Shown here one piece after another: positions 13,204-36,609 of a stretch of 64,000 bases of DNA (the first letter of the stretch is position 1; every line of letters starts with the position of its first letter). The DNA is taken from assembly GCA_963693365.1 (NCBI GenBank), contig CAVNZM010000003.1:13702001-13766000 (forward strand), in the 5' to 3' direction. The DNA is from Amoebidium appalachense. Lineage: Eukaryota; Ichthyosporea. Below the pieces are notes generated by a model, which searched no databases, had not been told where the DNA came from, and was given only the letters and a program-made list of their open reading frames with translations. A program made the position numbers and the translations under genes.

Positions 13204-13625
13204 CAACCATATCAGCCCTCGCAGATCTTAGCAGGTGTTATATTTTACATTTAGATTTAATAAATGACTTTATAAGTGACGCAAAGATCCTCCAGATGCA
13301 CAGCCCTCCTCATTTTTACTCAAATCCAATCAGTTGAGATATGCTTCTCATCCCAGGCTACTAAAAATTCAGGGTGAGTCCCGGGTATGGTCGCAATTTA
13401 CAAATTTTCGCTCCGATGAACATGTCCCCAGCCTGGCGGCAGCATTTCACAGATATGGGTAGTCGAGTGTCCCTTGGATATACCCCCCCCCCCCCCCCCC
13501 CCCCCCCCCTTCGGCCCGCCGCCCGCCGGCATTTCCCCGCCCTTGGTGGCCTAAGGGTCTAACCCCCTTAAATATGCTTTTATCTCCTTCTCATCTTTCA
13601 CTCTACAAAAACAGGGGTTTGCCCT

Positions 13626-13657
<32 letters not shown>

Positions 13658-14386
13658 TTTCCTGCATCTACTTAGGAACCGTATTTTCTATCAAGTGCAC
13701 GCTTATAGGATTTTGAGTGGCGTAAAGTTTATTGGGAATATAAACCAGAAACACCAATGAACATTTCAAATTCCATACTCAGTGTGCCCAAACTCTAAAT
13801 TACAACTTAGTAGTACAATAAACAACTGAACAAACACACAAAAAACCATCATCACTATGTAATCAATCCTCTACCTGAGAGATCTCTTCTTGTTTTTTTA
13901 CACTATCTTAGTAGTATACATCACTATATTAGTATGCAAAAGTATCTACCCGAGAGTCCAGCCTTCTTTCAATACTTTACATTGGAGCGAAGTTTTTAGA
14001 TATTGTACTTTGCGACAGGGCTTCTGATTGGTTATTTTCCCCTTCAAATATGTTCAATGTTGTTGGTGTTTCGTTAGTTTCTGTGTACATTACTCCCCCC
14101 CCCCCCCCCCCCCCCCCCCAACAACAACAAAAAAAAAACTGTATCATGACATACCCCCCCACCCCCCCACACACACACAAAGAAAAGAACAGGAAAAGCG
14201 ATGGGGGGGGGGGGGGGGGGGGGGTTCAAACAAGCAAAAACAAAAACCACCAACTACACCGTAACATTTCCCCTCTTCAATTTCTCTAGTCCTTCGAGTG
14301 CACAACAAAATCATCCAGGAAAACACAAACCAAACAACAAAAACAACACACACACAGAAAAAAGGGGGGGAATCCAATCAAACCCA
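13204..14386. other. Gene-free stretch
   Basis: Poly-C runs at about 13484-13509, 13628-13657 and 14095-14119, a poly-G run at 14203-14224 and ordinary AT-rich sequence between. No supported gene. Confidence 0.5.
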
Positions 14387-14408
14387 AGATTTCCGCCTAC
14401 ACAACCCC
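14387..14408. repeat. Short direct repeat also found at 20094-20115
   Basis: A 22-bp word containing TTTCCGCCTACACAACCCC is repeated with two mismatches at 20094-20115, beyond the other edge of the Copia element and in the same orientation. At 20104 that word contains the stop codon of the neighbouring membrane protein gene. Confidence 0.6.
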
Positions 14409-14433
14409 GAGGAGGGCAGGGGGGGGGGGGGGG

Positions 14434-14447
14434 CTCTACTTCCAACA
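14434..14447 (+). repeat. Inverted LTR-A end stub
   Basis: CTCTACTTCCAACA is the terminal sequence of the 5' LTR (minus strand, 19632-19619) but lies here in plus orientation. It is followed at once by GGGTTATGGGCCC, as the primer-binding site follows that LTR. Confidence 0.7.
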
Positions 14448-14511
14448 GGGTTATGGGCCCAGCACGCTTCCACTGCGCAGTGGAAGCGTGCTGGGCCCAT
14501 AACCCTGTTGG
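14442..14511. repeat. Perfect 70-bp palindrome with initiator tRNA-Met half sequence
   Basis: Two 35-bp arms meet at 14476/14477 without a spacer. The plus-strand right arm includes GGAAGCGTGCTGGGCCCATA then ACCC, which is the D-arm to anticodon-loop part of eukaryotic initiator tRNA-Met (known from recall). The left arm is its complement. On its outer edges are two different LTR ends, so the palindrome joins two LTR termini through primer-derived sequence. Confidence 0.85.
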
Positions 14512-15270
14512 ACATTGTGTTCATAGAAGCTAGTTCTAGTGCACGTTGTTCCTTCTGTAAGTCAGAAATGATTGCATCTTGTGAGGCCAACCTCTGCTCC
14601 AGTAGTTGGACTAGTTGCTGCAACTGTAAGTTGTCAGACATAGTGTCGTGTATGATGGGTAACTAGTCTATGTGTTTTGTGCACTGGAAACGACAGTAGA
14701 AAAGTGTAAATCAAACGTTCTGCTTCCCATGTTTGTGACATGGGAGGCACTGCTTTATATAGTCGTTGGCCACCTCATGGTGGCCTCGTGTGCACCCTGG
14801 TGGTGGGCCATGTACAGCATGGCCGAAAAGAGAGCACAATGAAAACAAGTCGTTAAAGATATAAAAGTTAACTGTGCACGTTGAGTGGCTAGTTAACTTG
14901 CACTAAAGCACACAAATAAACGTGTTTAACACACCAATTGCAGTTAAACGTAAATCTTGCTTCACACAACTAAAAATATTCTGAGAATATCCGGGAATAA
15001 AGCACACTACCACTCTAAGAATAGAATCCTGTGGCAAATATAGACATGACATCATCTGAACCGGGAATATTAATTAATGAGCACAATTAGCACGTTGCTA
15101 GTGAAGCTCGTCATTGGTACAGTTTTGGCTCAAACATATAACTACCATATATGAATATGACCGTAAACAAAAGCTCTATGCACTCGAGTGAGTGTTGAAA
15201 CAGTTATTCAATTGCTCAGAAACTTTCTCTAACAGACATTGCTAGCCGGGAGTACCAGTGTACTCCAACA
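14506..15270 (-). mobile_element. Copia 3' LTR (type B, 765 bp)
   Basis: Reading on the minus strand it starts TGTTGGAGTAC and ends TCCAACA, the short inverted ends of an LTR. A purine stretch GAGTAGGGG precedes it (15271-15279). A TATATAAA box lies at 14755-14762, followed by an ATG at 14641 that opens a frame running across the LTR end into the palindrome and coding a Gln/Leu-rich coiled-coil-like peptide (LVQLLEQRLASQDAIISDL). This LTR shares only its termini with the 5' LTR at 19619-20074. Confidence 0.7.
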
Positions 15271-15456
15271 CCCCTACTCAATTGGATAATTGTGGTATGA
15301 ATTAATGCAACTGAGCTCGAGTGCTTCAGGTGCACAAAATACAGACAATAAAGATTCCCCTACTCAATTTTAGTATGGTACACGTAGTTGCACAGTCGGA
15401 TGCAACTCTCTCCCCCCCCCTGAAGTATGAGGGCGCAGTTGGTTGATGACGGGTGC

Positions 15457-17816
15457 TCAGCACATGTTGAGCATCCCCACGGCCTTGGTGAAGAAAGAGG
15501 CAGACAGGGCCTTGGTGAACATGTCGGCCTTGTTGTCAGCAGAAGCCACCGGGACCACAGTGATGTTGCCCAGCAGGTGATGTTCCTTGACGGAGCAGTA
15601 GCGGACGTCGATGTGCTTGGTCTTGGGCTTAACCCCCAGGGTGTCCAGCAGGGCCCGGGCAGACTCATTGTCCCCATGGATGGGCACCGGGGTGGGCTCA
15701 TTGATAGGATTAAGGCCCAGGTCGTCCATCACATAGTTGAGCCATAGGGCCTCGTTCGTAGCAGCAGACATGGCCACAAATTCAGCCTCAGTGGAGCTGT
15801 GGGTGGTGATGGACTGGAGCCGAGACACCCAGGACACAGGGGAGGAGTTTATGAAGAAGACATAGCCCGTGGTGGAGCGCCGGGTGTCGCGGTCCTCGGC
15901 GTAGTCGGAGTCGGAGTAGCCAACAAGGTTGGGGGGGCCGGGACGGTAGACAATACCCAGGTCGATGGTGGCCAGCAGGTAGCTTACAACTCTGGTAGCC
16001 ATAGTCCAGTGGGTGACGGTGGGCGCATGAATGTGTCGAGTAAGGACTCCCAGAGCCTGGGAAATGTCGGGGCGGGTGGTACGCGCAATCCACAGCAGGG
16101 CACCGACCAGGCTGGCATAGTCCTCCTTCTTGCTGTAGGCTGGGGTCTTGTTGCTTTCACTGGCCTGGCCCGGGACGATGGGGGTCTTGGTGCCGGACAT
16201 GTGGGTGAGACGAAAACGGGCAGCCAAGTCGATGATGTGTTGACGATGGCCCAGACGCAGAGACCCGTCCTCCAGCCAGGTAAGAGTGTGCCCGATGAGC
16301 AGGGTAGGACGACCCAGGTCCTTGGCAGAGAAACGAGCATCCAGCTTGGTGAAAAAATCGTCGATGAGCGCATCAGTGGCGGCCGTCACGGTGAAGTCAT
16401 CCACGTAGGCAGCAAGGGCAATAAATGTTGGGGTCCCGGCATTCTTGATGAACAGGCACGGGTCAGCAGCACTCACAATGAAGCCTTGGTCGAGGAGATG
16501 GTCACGGAGGGCCTCATACCACTGGCGCGGTGCCTGTTTTAGGCCGTAGAGCGCCTTGTGGAGCAAGCCGACAGCATGGGGGGCCGAGGGGTTGACGAAG
16601 CCAGGGGGCTGCTCAATGTAGATGGTCTCGTTGACGGTGCCGTTGAGGAATGCTGTGTTGACGTCGATGTGGCGCAGAGGCAGACCTTGGGCCACGGAGG
16701 TAGCCAAAACCAGCCGGATGGTAGCCAGCGCAGCCACAGGTGACTCGGTGACGAAATAGTCCTGGCCAGGCTGCTGGTAGTTGCCCCGGGCCACAAGCCG
16801 GGCCTTGAAAGCAGTGACGTTGCCGACGTTGTCCTGCTTGACCGTAAAGACCCAGCCGACCGGAATGACAGTGGAGCCATCCTCTGGACGGGGCACAAGG
16901 GTGAAGGTGCCGTTGTCTTCCAGGGCCTTGAGCTCACGGTGTGCAGCCTCCTCCCATTTCAGACGCTGGGGACTCTTGAGTGCAGCCCGGACAGTCTTGG
17001 GGACAACAATGGTGGAAGCCTTGATGGGTGTTGATGCAGGAGCCGTAGCCTGGGGGGCAAGGGGGGCCGTAGCAGCAGCCACGTTGGCAGTCGGGCCTCG
17101 ACGTTGGTCGTTGTACACAGCGCCACTACGGGTCGTCCGGGGGAGCCGATGTGCAGGCTCGGGCAGGATCGGAATGTCCAATTGATCACTCGGCGCTGTC
17201 CCATTGGCTGACAGACGAGACGAATCAGATTGCTGATCATTCCGGACGATGTGATTGGCTGGCTGATTTGACGAATCAGATGACTCCAAAAAATGATGAA
17301 TTGCCGGTGCGGTCGACCAATCAGATGGGACATCACGGAGGGGGTGCAGAATAGCAGCCTCGTCGAACTGCACGTCACGGCTGACGGTCATCTTGTGTGC
17401 TGCTGGAATCCAGACCTTGTAGCCCTTGATGTTAGGAGGGTAGCCCACGAAGATGCCCTTGACGGCACGAGGCGCCAGTTTCGGTGTATCCTGTTGATGG
17501 ACGTAGCAGGGAGAGCCCCAGACACGGAGCCGGCTGTAGTCGGGAGGAATGCCGGTCCACAGCAGGGCGGGAGACGATTGGCTGCCGGTGGCTCGCGACG
17601 GGAGCATGTTGCGTATAAAAGCCGCGGTCACAGCTGCCTCGGCCCAGAATCCCACCGGAAGGCCGGACTGCTGCAGGAGTGCCCGAACCATGTCGAGGAG
17701 GGTCCGGTTCAGTCGTTCGGCAGTCCCATTCTGTTGAGGAGAGCCGGTGGTAGTGATCTGATGGCGAATGCCATGCTCACGGTTGTAGTCCCCGAAGGCC
17801 GTGCCCATGTACTCGC
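15457..17816 (-). CDS. pol: Copia pol: integrase core end, reverse transcriptase, RNase H
   Basis: Minus-strand frame open for about 790 codons. In order: end of the integrase core (HQITTTGSPQQNGTAERLNR), the Copia-specific connector, the RT domain with the DVNTAFLNG and LYGLKQAPRQWYEAL motifs and the YVDD catalytic box, and RNase H with SDSDYAEDRDTRRSTTG, SSTEAEFVA and GDNESA. It ends with ADMFTKAL, the usual Ty1/Copia C terminus. Order integrase before RT places it in the Ty1/Copia class. It is joined to the upstream frame only across a 1-nt shift in a six-base G run (17816-17821), so as sequenced the polyprotein is broken. Confidence 0.95.
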
Positions 17817-18763
17817 CCCCCGTCGGACTGAAACACCTGCATGGGAACACCGTGTTGGGTAACCGCCGCCTTGTGGTACGTCACATATGCAGCCAGTGTG
17901 TCCGACTTCTTGACGAGGGGCACGGCCGTGGTGTGGCCGGTGAATTCGTCGTGGAACGTCGCCAAGTACTGAGCACCACCGATCGCGGGAGGGAAGGGGC
18001 CGCTGATGTCGCTGTGAACCTTGGCTAGGACCCGGGGAGCTTGGCTAGTTGATTCGGAGAAGGCAACACGGTGGGCTTTGCCGAGGGCACAGGGCTCACA
18101 CACACCCGGAGACTTGGCACCGCCACCCACCAACAGGCCTGCAGACTTGATGACCGAGCGTACAGCGTCAATGCCAGCATGGCCCAGACGGTAGTGCCAC
18201 GTGTTGAGGTCGGCAGTAACCTTGAGGATACGCGGAGCAGTGGTGGTTTGGGCGTCCGGGGTTGTGTCCGCGCGCAGAAGAGACACCGCCATGTGGTACA
18301 GCTTGGTGCCGACAGCCGAGCCGGTGGCCAGAATTTGATCGCCGTAGCACAACTTAACGCCGCCGCGGGTGTCAAAGCGGGGTAAAACACCGTTGGTAGT
18401 TGCCGTGAACACACTGATGAGAGTGTCGGGGATGGAGGGCACGTAGAGTACATCCGTCAGCTGATGCACCGCAGTAACGCCGTCGATGGTGCTGGAAAAG
18501 AACACGTCGCCCACCCCAAGCACTGCACATGCACCCTTGTCGGCTACTTGGACCGTGGAGTAAGGCGCCGCACGCATGTTGATGAACACATCGGGCCGGG
18601 GGCACACATGGTCAGTGGCTCCAGAGTCGAGGAGCACCTTGTTGGTGCCACAGTCGTTGCTAGACATGAGGAAAGCCCGGGGAGCGGCAGCCCCCCCCTT
18701 GCACTGTGCCGTAGTGTGGGTAGTAGAGGCAGGGTGGTTGATGCAGGACCCAGGCAGGGAGGG
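17817..18763 (-). CDS. pol: Copia protease and integrase N-terminal part
   Basis: Minus-strand frame carrying an aspartic protease motif (LLDSGATDH), the GAG-pre-integrase zinc motif of the HHCC type (HYRLGHAG ... CEPCALGK) and the first part of the DDE integrase core (VHSDISGPF, then FQSDGG). It lies between gag and the RT frame. It is shifted by one base from gag near 18761-18764 (a CCCC run on the minus strand). Gag and pro-pol fused in one frame is usual for Copia, so the two homopolymer shifts are more likely mutations or base-calling errors than programmed frameshifts. Confidence 0.9.
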
Positions 18764-19613
18764 GACCACCCTTAGGTTTGCGGCCGTTGGCACGGTTGCC
18801 CCCCTTGCACATGGCGGTAGTGTGACTGGTAGACAGTGGGTGGTTGACGCAGGAACCCTTGGGGTAGGTGCTGGCACGGTTGTTGCCAGAGTTGCTGTGT
18901 TGGCCGTTGCCGTTGGGGCACTGAGACTTGATGTGGCCTGGTTTGCCGCAGCCGTGGCAGATGACAGGTTGAGGAGCCCGTGTGGTGAAGGCGGCCGGCC
19001 CGGAGCTGGTAGTCACACGTGCACGTGGGTGGCTGGTCTCATATGCCCGTAGCTGTTGGAGGAGGCCCATCACGGTAGGCTTGGGTGTCATCTTGTAGGC
19101 AATTACAGGCATTTCGTAGTAAGGCACCTTGCCGAGGTCGTTGGTGAGCTTGGTCAGCACTTGAGCATCACCAATTTGTGTGCCGTAATCGGCCAGGCGC
19201 CGCACGTAGCCGCGGAGTTTCATGGCGTATTTCGTCGCGGTGTCCGTAGGTTCAGGCGTAGAATTCATGTACAGCCCGATAAGGTCGTACTGATTGGCCT
19301 CAGATTGCTCCAGGTAGTGGGCAGATAGGGCCGACCATATCTCCGCAGGTGTGGTGGTGCGTGTTAACCCTAGGATACAACGCACGTCAATCGAGAGTGC
19401 TTGCCACAGGTAGGAACGGGCAGTGTCGACCTGTTCACGGGTAGCCGGGTGCTCCGTACTGGGCGCGATGGTGTGGAGAAGACCAGCACCAGAAAGCTGG
19501 ACATACATGGTTTCGGCCCATGTGTGGTAGTCCGTGCCTGAATCATTATCAATGCCAGTGAAGAGAGGGATGTCGACCTTGAACTTGATGGAATCATTAC
19601 GTGAGGGGCCCAT
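18660..19613 (-). CDS. gag: Copia Gag-like capsid/nucleocapsid
   Basis: From the ATG inside the primer-binding site the frame encodes 317 residues: a UBN2/Gag-like helical region and a zinc knuckle CHGCGKPGHIKSQC (CX2CX4HX4C), followed by two copies of a GSC(V/I)NHP...TTA(M/Q)CKGG unit, the second lying partly in the next frame. The frame is also open upstream of this ATG through the whole 3' third of the LTR, where 13-bp repeats encode MEFSHGV-type units. Which start is used is not resolved. The end at 18660 is caused by the frameshift described for the protease segment. Confidence 0.8.
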   Translation of the reverse strand: MGPSRNDSIKFKVDIPLFTGIDNDSGTDYHTWAETMYVQLSGAGLLHTIAPSTEHPATREQVDTARSYLWQALSIDVRCILGLTRTTTPAEIWSALSAHYLEQSEANQYDLIGLYMNSTPEPTDTATKYAMKLRGYVRRLADYGTQIGDAQVLTKLTNDLGKVPYYEMPVIAYKMTPKPTVMGLLQQLRAYETSHPRARVTTSSGPAAFTTRAPQPVICHGCGKPGHIKSQCPNGNGQHSNSGNNRASTYPKGSCVNHPLSTSHTTAMCKGGNRANGRKPKGGPLPAWVLHQPPCLYYPHYGTVQGGGCRSPGFPHV

Positions 19614-19618
19614 AACCC
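19606..19618 (-). promoter_or_regulatory. Copia primer-binding site, half-tRNA type
   Basis: Minus strand GGGTTATGGGCCC lies immediately after the LTR and is complementary to GGGCCCATAACCC, the anticodon stem-loop of initiator tRNA-Met. Drosophila copia is known to prime from a 5' half of this tRNA at an equivalent site. The ATG within it is in frame with gag. Confidence 0.8.
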
Positions 19619-20074
19619 TGTTGGAAGTAGAGTCCGCTGTGACTAGGGTCGTCGTGGCGCGCTTGGGCGCTGACCCGTTTTTTACTGCTTTCAGTGTGTT
19701 AACTCCATGACTGAACTCCATGACTGAACTCCATGACTGAACTCCATGACTGAACTCCATCACTGAACTCCATGACTTAACTCCATGACTGAACTCCATT
19801 TCTGCACCTGGCAGAGCCGTGGTTTATATACCCGTGGGGCAGCAGTCTGGAATGTAATCCGGATGCCAGGCGCTAATCGGATTGGTTACTTTCATTTAGA
19901 GATCTCTGGGACCAGTGAACCAATCGTTTGCAGTCAAAACACAATTGGCAACATTCCTCAACTATGCAGATGTGCATGTGGTGATCGAGTGTCAGCGTGT
20001 GTCTGTGTACACGGAACCAATTGTAAAGCTAACATACACATATTGTGGAGTGAGCGTAAGTCTGCACTCCAACA
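19619..20074 (-). mobile_element. Copia 5' LTR (type A, 456 bp)
   Basis: Minus strand starts TGTTGGAGTGC at 20074 and ends TCCAACA at 19619, next to the primer-binding site. A TATATAAA box is at 19823-19830. It is 300 bp shorter than the 3' LTR and differs in sequence apart from the ends and the TATA word. Confidence 0.7.
19702..19798 (-). repeat. 13-bp tandem repeat in LTR A
   Basis: About seven units of CTCCATGACTGAA, with one or two substitutions, lie downstream of the LTR TATA box, in the transcribed part of the LTR. Confidence 0.85.
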
Positions 20075-20103
20075 GGGGGTTCTACCAAAACCAAAATTTC
20101 CGC

Positions 20104-21643
20104 CTATACAACCCCATTTCCATTCTGTGCGACCAAAAGCGGCTGTCTCTCCGCCTCCGCTTTCGCCGCCGCTTTCGTCCTCCTCCTCCTCCTTACCGCA
20201 TTCACCACCCCAACAAACAACACACATGCACATCCTACAATCACCATCCTCAAGACATTCCTTCTCCTGGCCTCATCTTCAGTTTCCCCCTCCACAGGTT
20301 TGGAATGGTATGCAGCTAGCCCTAAGCCGACAAAGAAAAAGTTGACCGAGTAAGGAACATCGAGCAATGTTGTGGTGACGATGAGCGAGATGATTGTAAT
20401 GGCCCCGTAGAGAAGCGCGCACAGGAGCGTGAGGGGACCGGAGGATAACACTGGGATATCCGCGTAGAATTTCGCCGTCGCGACCGCGGATATGCAAAAT
20501 TGCAGGGTAAGGCGAGATGCGTTTATGGATATCGACCAAGTTGCGGCAAAATCAACATAGTTGGGAGAACGGATGAAGGACAGTCGAAACATTGCAATGT
20601 TTAATGCGATTCCAGAAACGAGGAGCAGGGTGGGCTCAAGAACAACGGGGGCGGAAAAGAAAACGACAGCGCCCCAAAACGCCTCAAAGGCCCAACCGAC
20701 AAGAAGGGGAATGGCAATTGCTTCACGAGTTTGCATCTGTAAAAGAGGAGAATGTGTTAGTCAAACATTCCGGCAGGGGGGTGGGGGGGGGGCCAGGGAA
20801 GAGAGGGAGGGGGGGTAAGTGTTGTAACATGGGGGAAGGGGAGGGGGGGGGGGGGGGGGGGGTAAGTGTGGTAACATGGGAAATCAAGCTGGTGCAAGGA
20901 TAAATCTCAAATTTGTGCATGTTCACTTGCGTACACGAACGTGTGTGCGCCTCACTATACGTGTGTGCTGTGTGTGTGTGTTGTGCTGGTTCGTAATTGC
21001 GTTTGTGTGTGTGTAAACAATTGTGTGTAGGTTGAGGGGGGAAGGGGGGGGGGGGGGGGGAAGGGGAAGATTATTTGTTTTGGGTAGTCGTAGGAACGTT
21101 CGTGGGCCAGTGCATGCGCACGTGCACGTATGTGCAAGTTCAAGTGTGTCTGTGTCTGTGTTTCTGTGTGTCTGTGTGTGTGTGCGTGTGTGCGTGTGTG
21201 TATGTATGTGTGTGCCTCTGTGCGATCGTGTGTGCCTGCCTACATGTGTGTGTCCCGTCCCGTGTTCATGCAATTTACCTAGATGAAAATGAGTACACGG
21301 GCCTAAGGGAAAGGACAGAAACCGCAAATAGCTGACCATAGCAAACTTAATCCCCACCAGGAGCACTAACCTTACACTGGTAGCTACGAGCAAATCTTGC
21401 GGGCATAAACTGATAGATGACCCACAGGCCCTGAAACACAAGCACACACACAACCGCAGTGGAAGCAGCGGGAGGGGTGATGGGAGTTTTGTATAGTGCC
21501 ATTTTATGGTCCCCCCGACGTGTATGGAACACATAGCCAAGTGCGGTGACCATTAATGTGTAGGTGGTGAGGAGGGTGTAGCGGAGAATGTGCCCTTTGA
21601 CAGGGGTCGGGGGATCTTGGATTATTGCATGTTTTGTGTCCAT
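20104..21643 (-). CDS. Polytopic membrane protein, two exons, unknown family
   Basis: Exon 1 (21643-21371) ends at a GTTAGT donor in phase 0. Exon 2 (20736-20104) starts after TTTTACAG. The 301-residue product has about eight hydrophobic segments: two in exon 1 and six in exon 2. The cytosol-like tail holds an Arg/Lys cluster (RRRRRTKAAAKAEAE) and a Gly-Asn end. No diagnostic motif was recognised; the even number of helices and aromatic-rich second segment (LVFQGLWVIYQF) would suit a small-solute or sensor-type membrane protein, but this is not evidence of function. The stop codon lies only 30 bp from the Copia LTR edge at 20074, and both are transcribed in the same direction, so the 3' end of the mRNA probably forms inside the LTR. 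Confidence 0.75.
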
Positions 21644-21698
21644 GGTGCCTTATTTGCTTTCTCAACAGGTCGATGTCTGATATTAGTAGGTTGATCGA

Positions 21699-21780
21699 TA
21701 CGTGGTGGAGCCTTAGAACGTGCGATGATTGTAAAGTGGTACGTGGTGGAGCCTTAGAACGTGCGATGATTGTAAAGTGG
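21699..21780. repeat. 41-bp perfect tandem duplication
   Basis: The unit TACGTGGTGGAGCCTTAGAA... occurs twice back to back (21699-21739 and 21740-21780), just upstream of the minus-strand membrane protein gene. Confidence 0.95.
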
Positions 21781-21960
21781 CACGGATATGTGTCAGATGC
21801 CAAGACTTCGAGCAAAATGGAAAAGGAAGCTAATGAAAAGTTGTTTCAAATCCACTACTGTATGTGACAAGTTGCCCCGGGCCTTTCAACTGAAACTTTG
21901 TCGGGCTTTTTTTTTTTTTTTTTTTTTTTTTAAATGACGACACCACCGTTATAGCTGGTC

Positions 21961-21998
21961 CAAGGCCTCCTAAATACCACACCATTTAGGAGGCCTTG
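21961..21998. mobile_element. 38-bp hAT-like mini-palindrome
   Basis: Starts CAAGGCCTCCTAAAT and ends ATTTAGGAGGCCTTG: 15-bp perfect arms around an 8-base loop (ACCACACC). It is bounded exactly by the 8-bp direct repeat AGCTGGTC (21953-21960 and 21999-22006). An 8-bp target duplication and ends beginning CA(A)G fit hAT transposons. A related element is at 44899-44943. Confidence 0.75.
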
Positions 21999-22009
21999 AG
22001 CTGGTCACA

Positions 22010-22950
22010 TGTATGTTGACGAAACCATAAAAGGTTAGTTGTTTTTTGCATACGCAGCAGCGGATTGGTGAATTGTTCGACTAAGGTATGCATGGAATGC
22101 AAGTAGTTCACGCGGCGTTACACACGATCCGGATCCTACACCACAAACAACATGCAGAGAAACATTTCTTAGTGTCTAAGTAGGTATAGGTATCTATATA
22201 TAAGGAATACATATATTAGTGTTTATAAACTTCATGTCATTTCTCAAGTGAACAAGCCGCATGCATATGATCAAGAGGGGCCCACGTGACGATGGCTCTC
22301 CTACGAGGCTTTGCGCAAGTGAGCGCGAGGCTGATTGGCTTAGATCTGTTTTTGGATCTACTGCCAAGAGCATTAGCCAATCATAATCAATCACTTGAAA
22401 TCCTCCAACCAATTAAATGATGCATCTCTGGATACGGTGGTCCTCATATTTGCAAACTTGAGGCGATCAAACAACAAAGAGACAGAGAAAGAGGGTACAA
22501 GTTCAGTTTCGTTTCTGGTTTTGTGCTGCTTCCTAGAGCGTAAAGCAGAAGAAACAGAGATAAGGAGAGAGGAATCACCGCCTTTTTCGAACAAGGCGTG
22601 CAAAGGAAGCAATTTTCAAGCCTGTGGAGAGCGTCTCACATGATTCTCCCACACATGTTTTATAGTGATCAGAATCTGTTGTTTGGGGAACCGTGAAAAC
22701 GAAGATTGCTTAGGTGCAGTTGGCTTGGGAGTTTTCTTGACTACACCAGTCCTTCGAAGGGTTTCAGGTGAAGGCGGTCTAGATTTGCTACAGGCAGGAT
22801 ACATCTGCATTACTGGCCACAAAATCCAGATCACTCTCTGGAGCCAAACAGACAACCACACACTTCTTCTGTTTGGATTCGCTCGATGTTAAGGTTCTTG
22901 TAGTCCTTGTCTCGCTAGTAGCCCTATGCGGTTTGAAACATCCAGCAAAA
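22010..22950. other. Gene-free stretch and probable 5' leader of the alpha-kinase gene
   Basis: No complete frame. On the minus strand 22391-22861 is coding-like but interrupted by a stop at 22616 and has no start. On the plus strand the purine-rich stretch 22450-22560 would suit a 5' untranslated exon for the gene beginning at 22951. Confidence 0.4.
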
Positions 22951-36213
<13,263 letters not shown>

Positions 36214-36557
36214 CCTTGAAAGGGGGAGTTCTCTCTCCCTCTTGTCTGTCCCTCTCTCTCCCTCTTTCTCCCCCCTCTGTTCTGTGTCGGGTTTCTCATT
36301 TTTTGTGACGTTTTGTTGTTGTCCTCTGGTGTCTCCTCCATATTTCCAACCCTAACACATACATCACCCCCTCTCTGTTTCGATTTCTCTCTCGTTCCCT
36401 GTGTCTCAATATATATATCTCTCTGTCTCTCTCTCTCTCTCTCTCACCCTCGCTCGCTCGCGCTCTTTCATATCCCCCCCTCCCCCCCCCTCTCTCCCCC
36501 TCCACACCTCTGTTTTTTCAATCTCCCTCAAAATCTTGCGCACTCTCTCTCTCCCTT

Positions 36558-36609
<52 letters not shown>

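Noticed and set aside
14477-14505. Possible tRNA gene (initiator Met)
   Set aside because: Only the 5' half sequence is present, inside a palindrome at an LTR end; there is no acceptor 3' strand or T arm. It is primer-derived.
15799-16542. A 247-codon plus-strand frame within Copia pol
   Set aside because: It lies antisense to the RT/RNase H coding sequence, whose motifs fix the minus strand.
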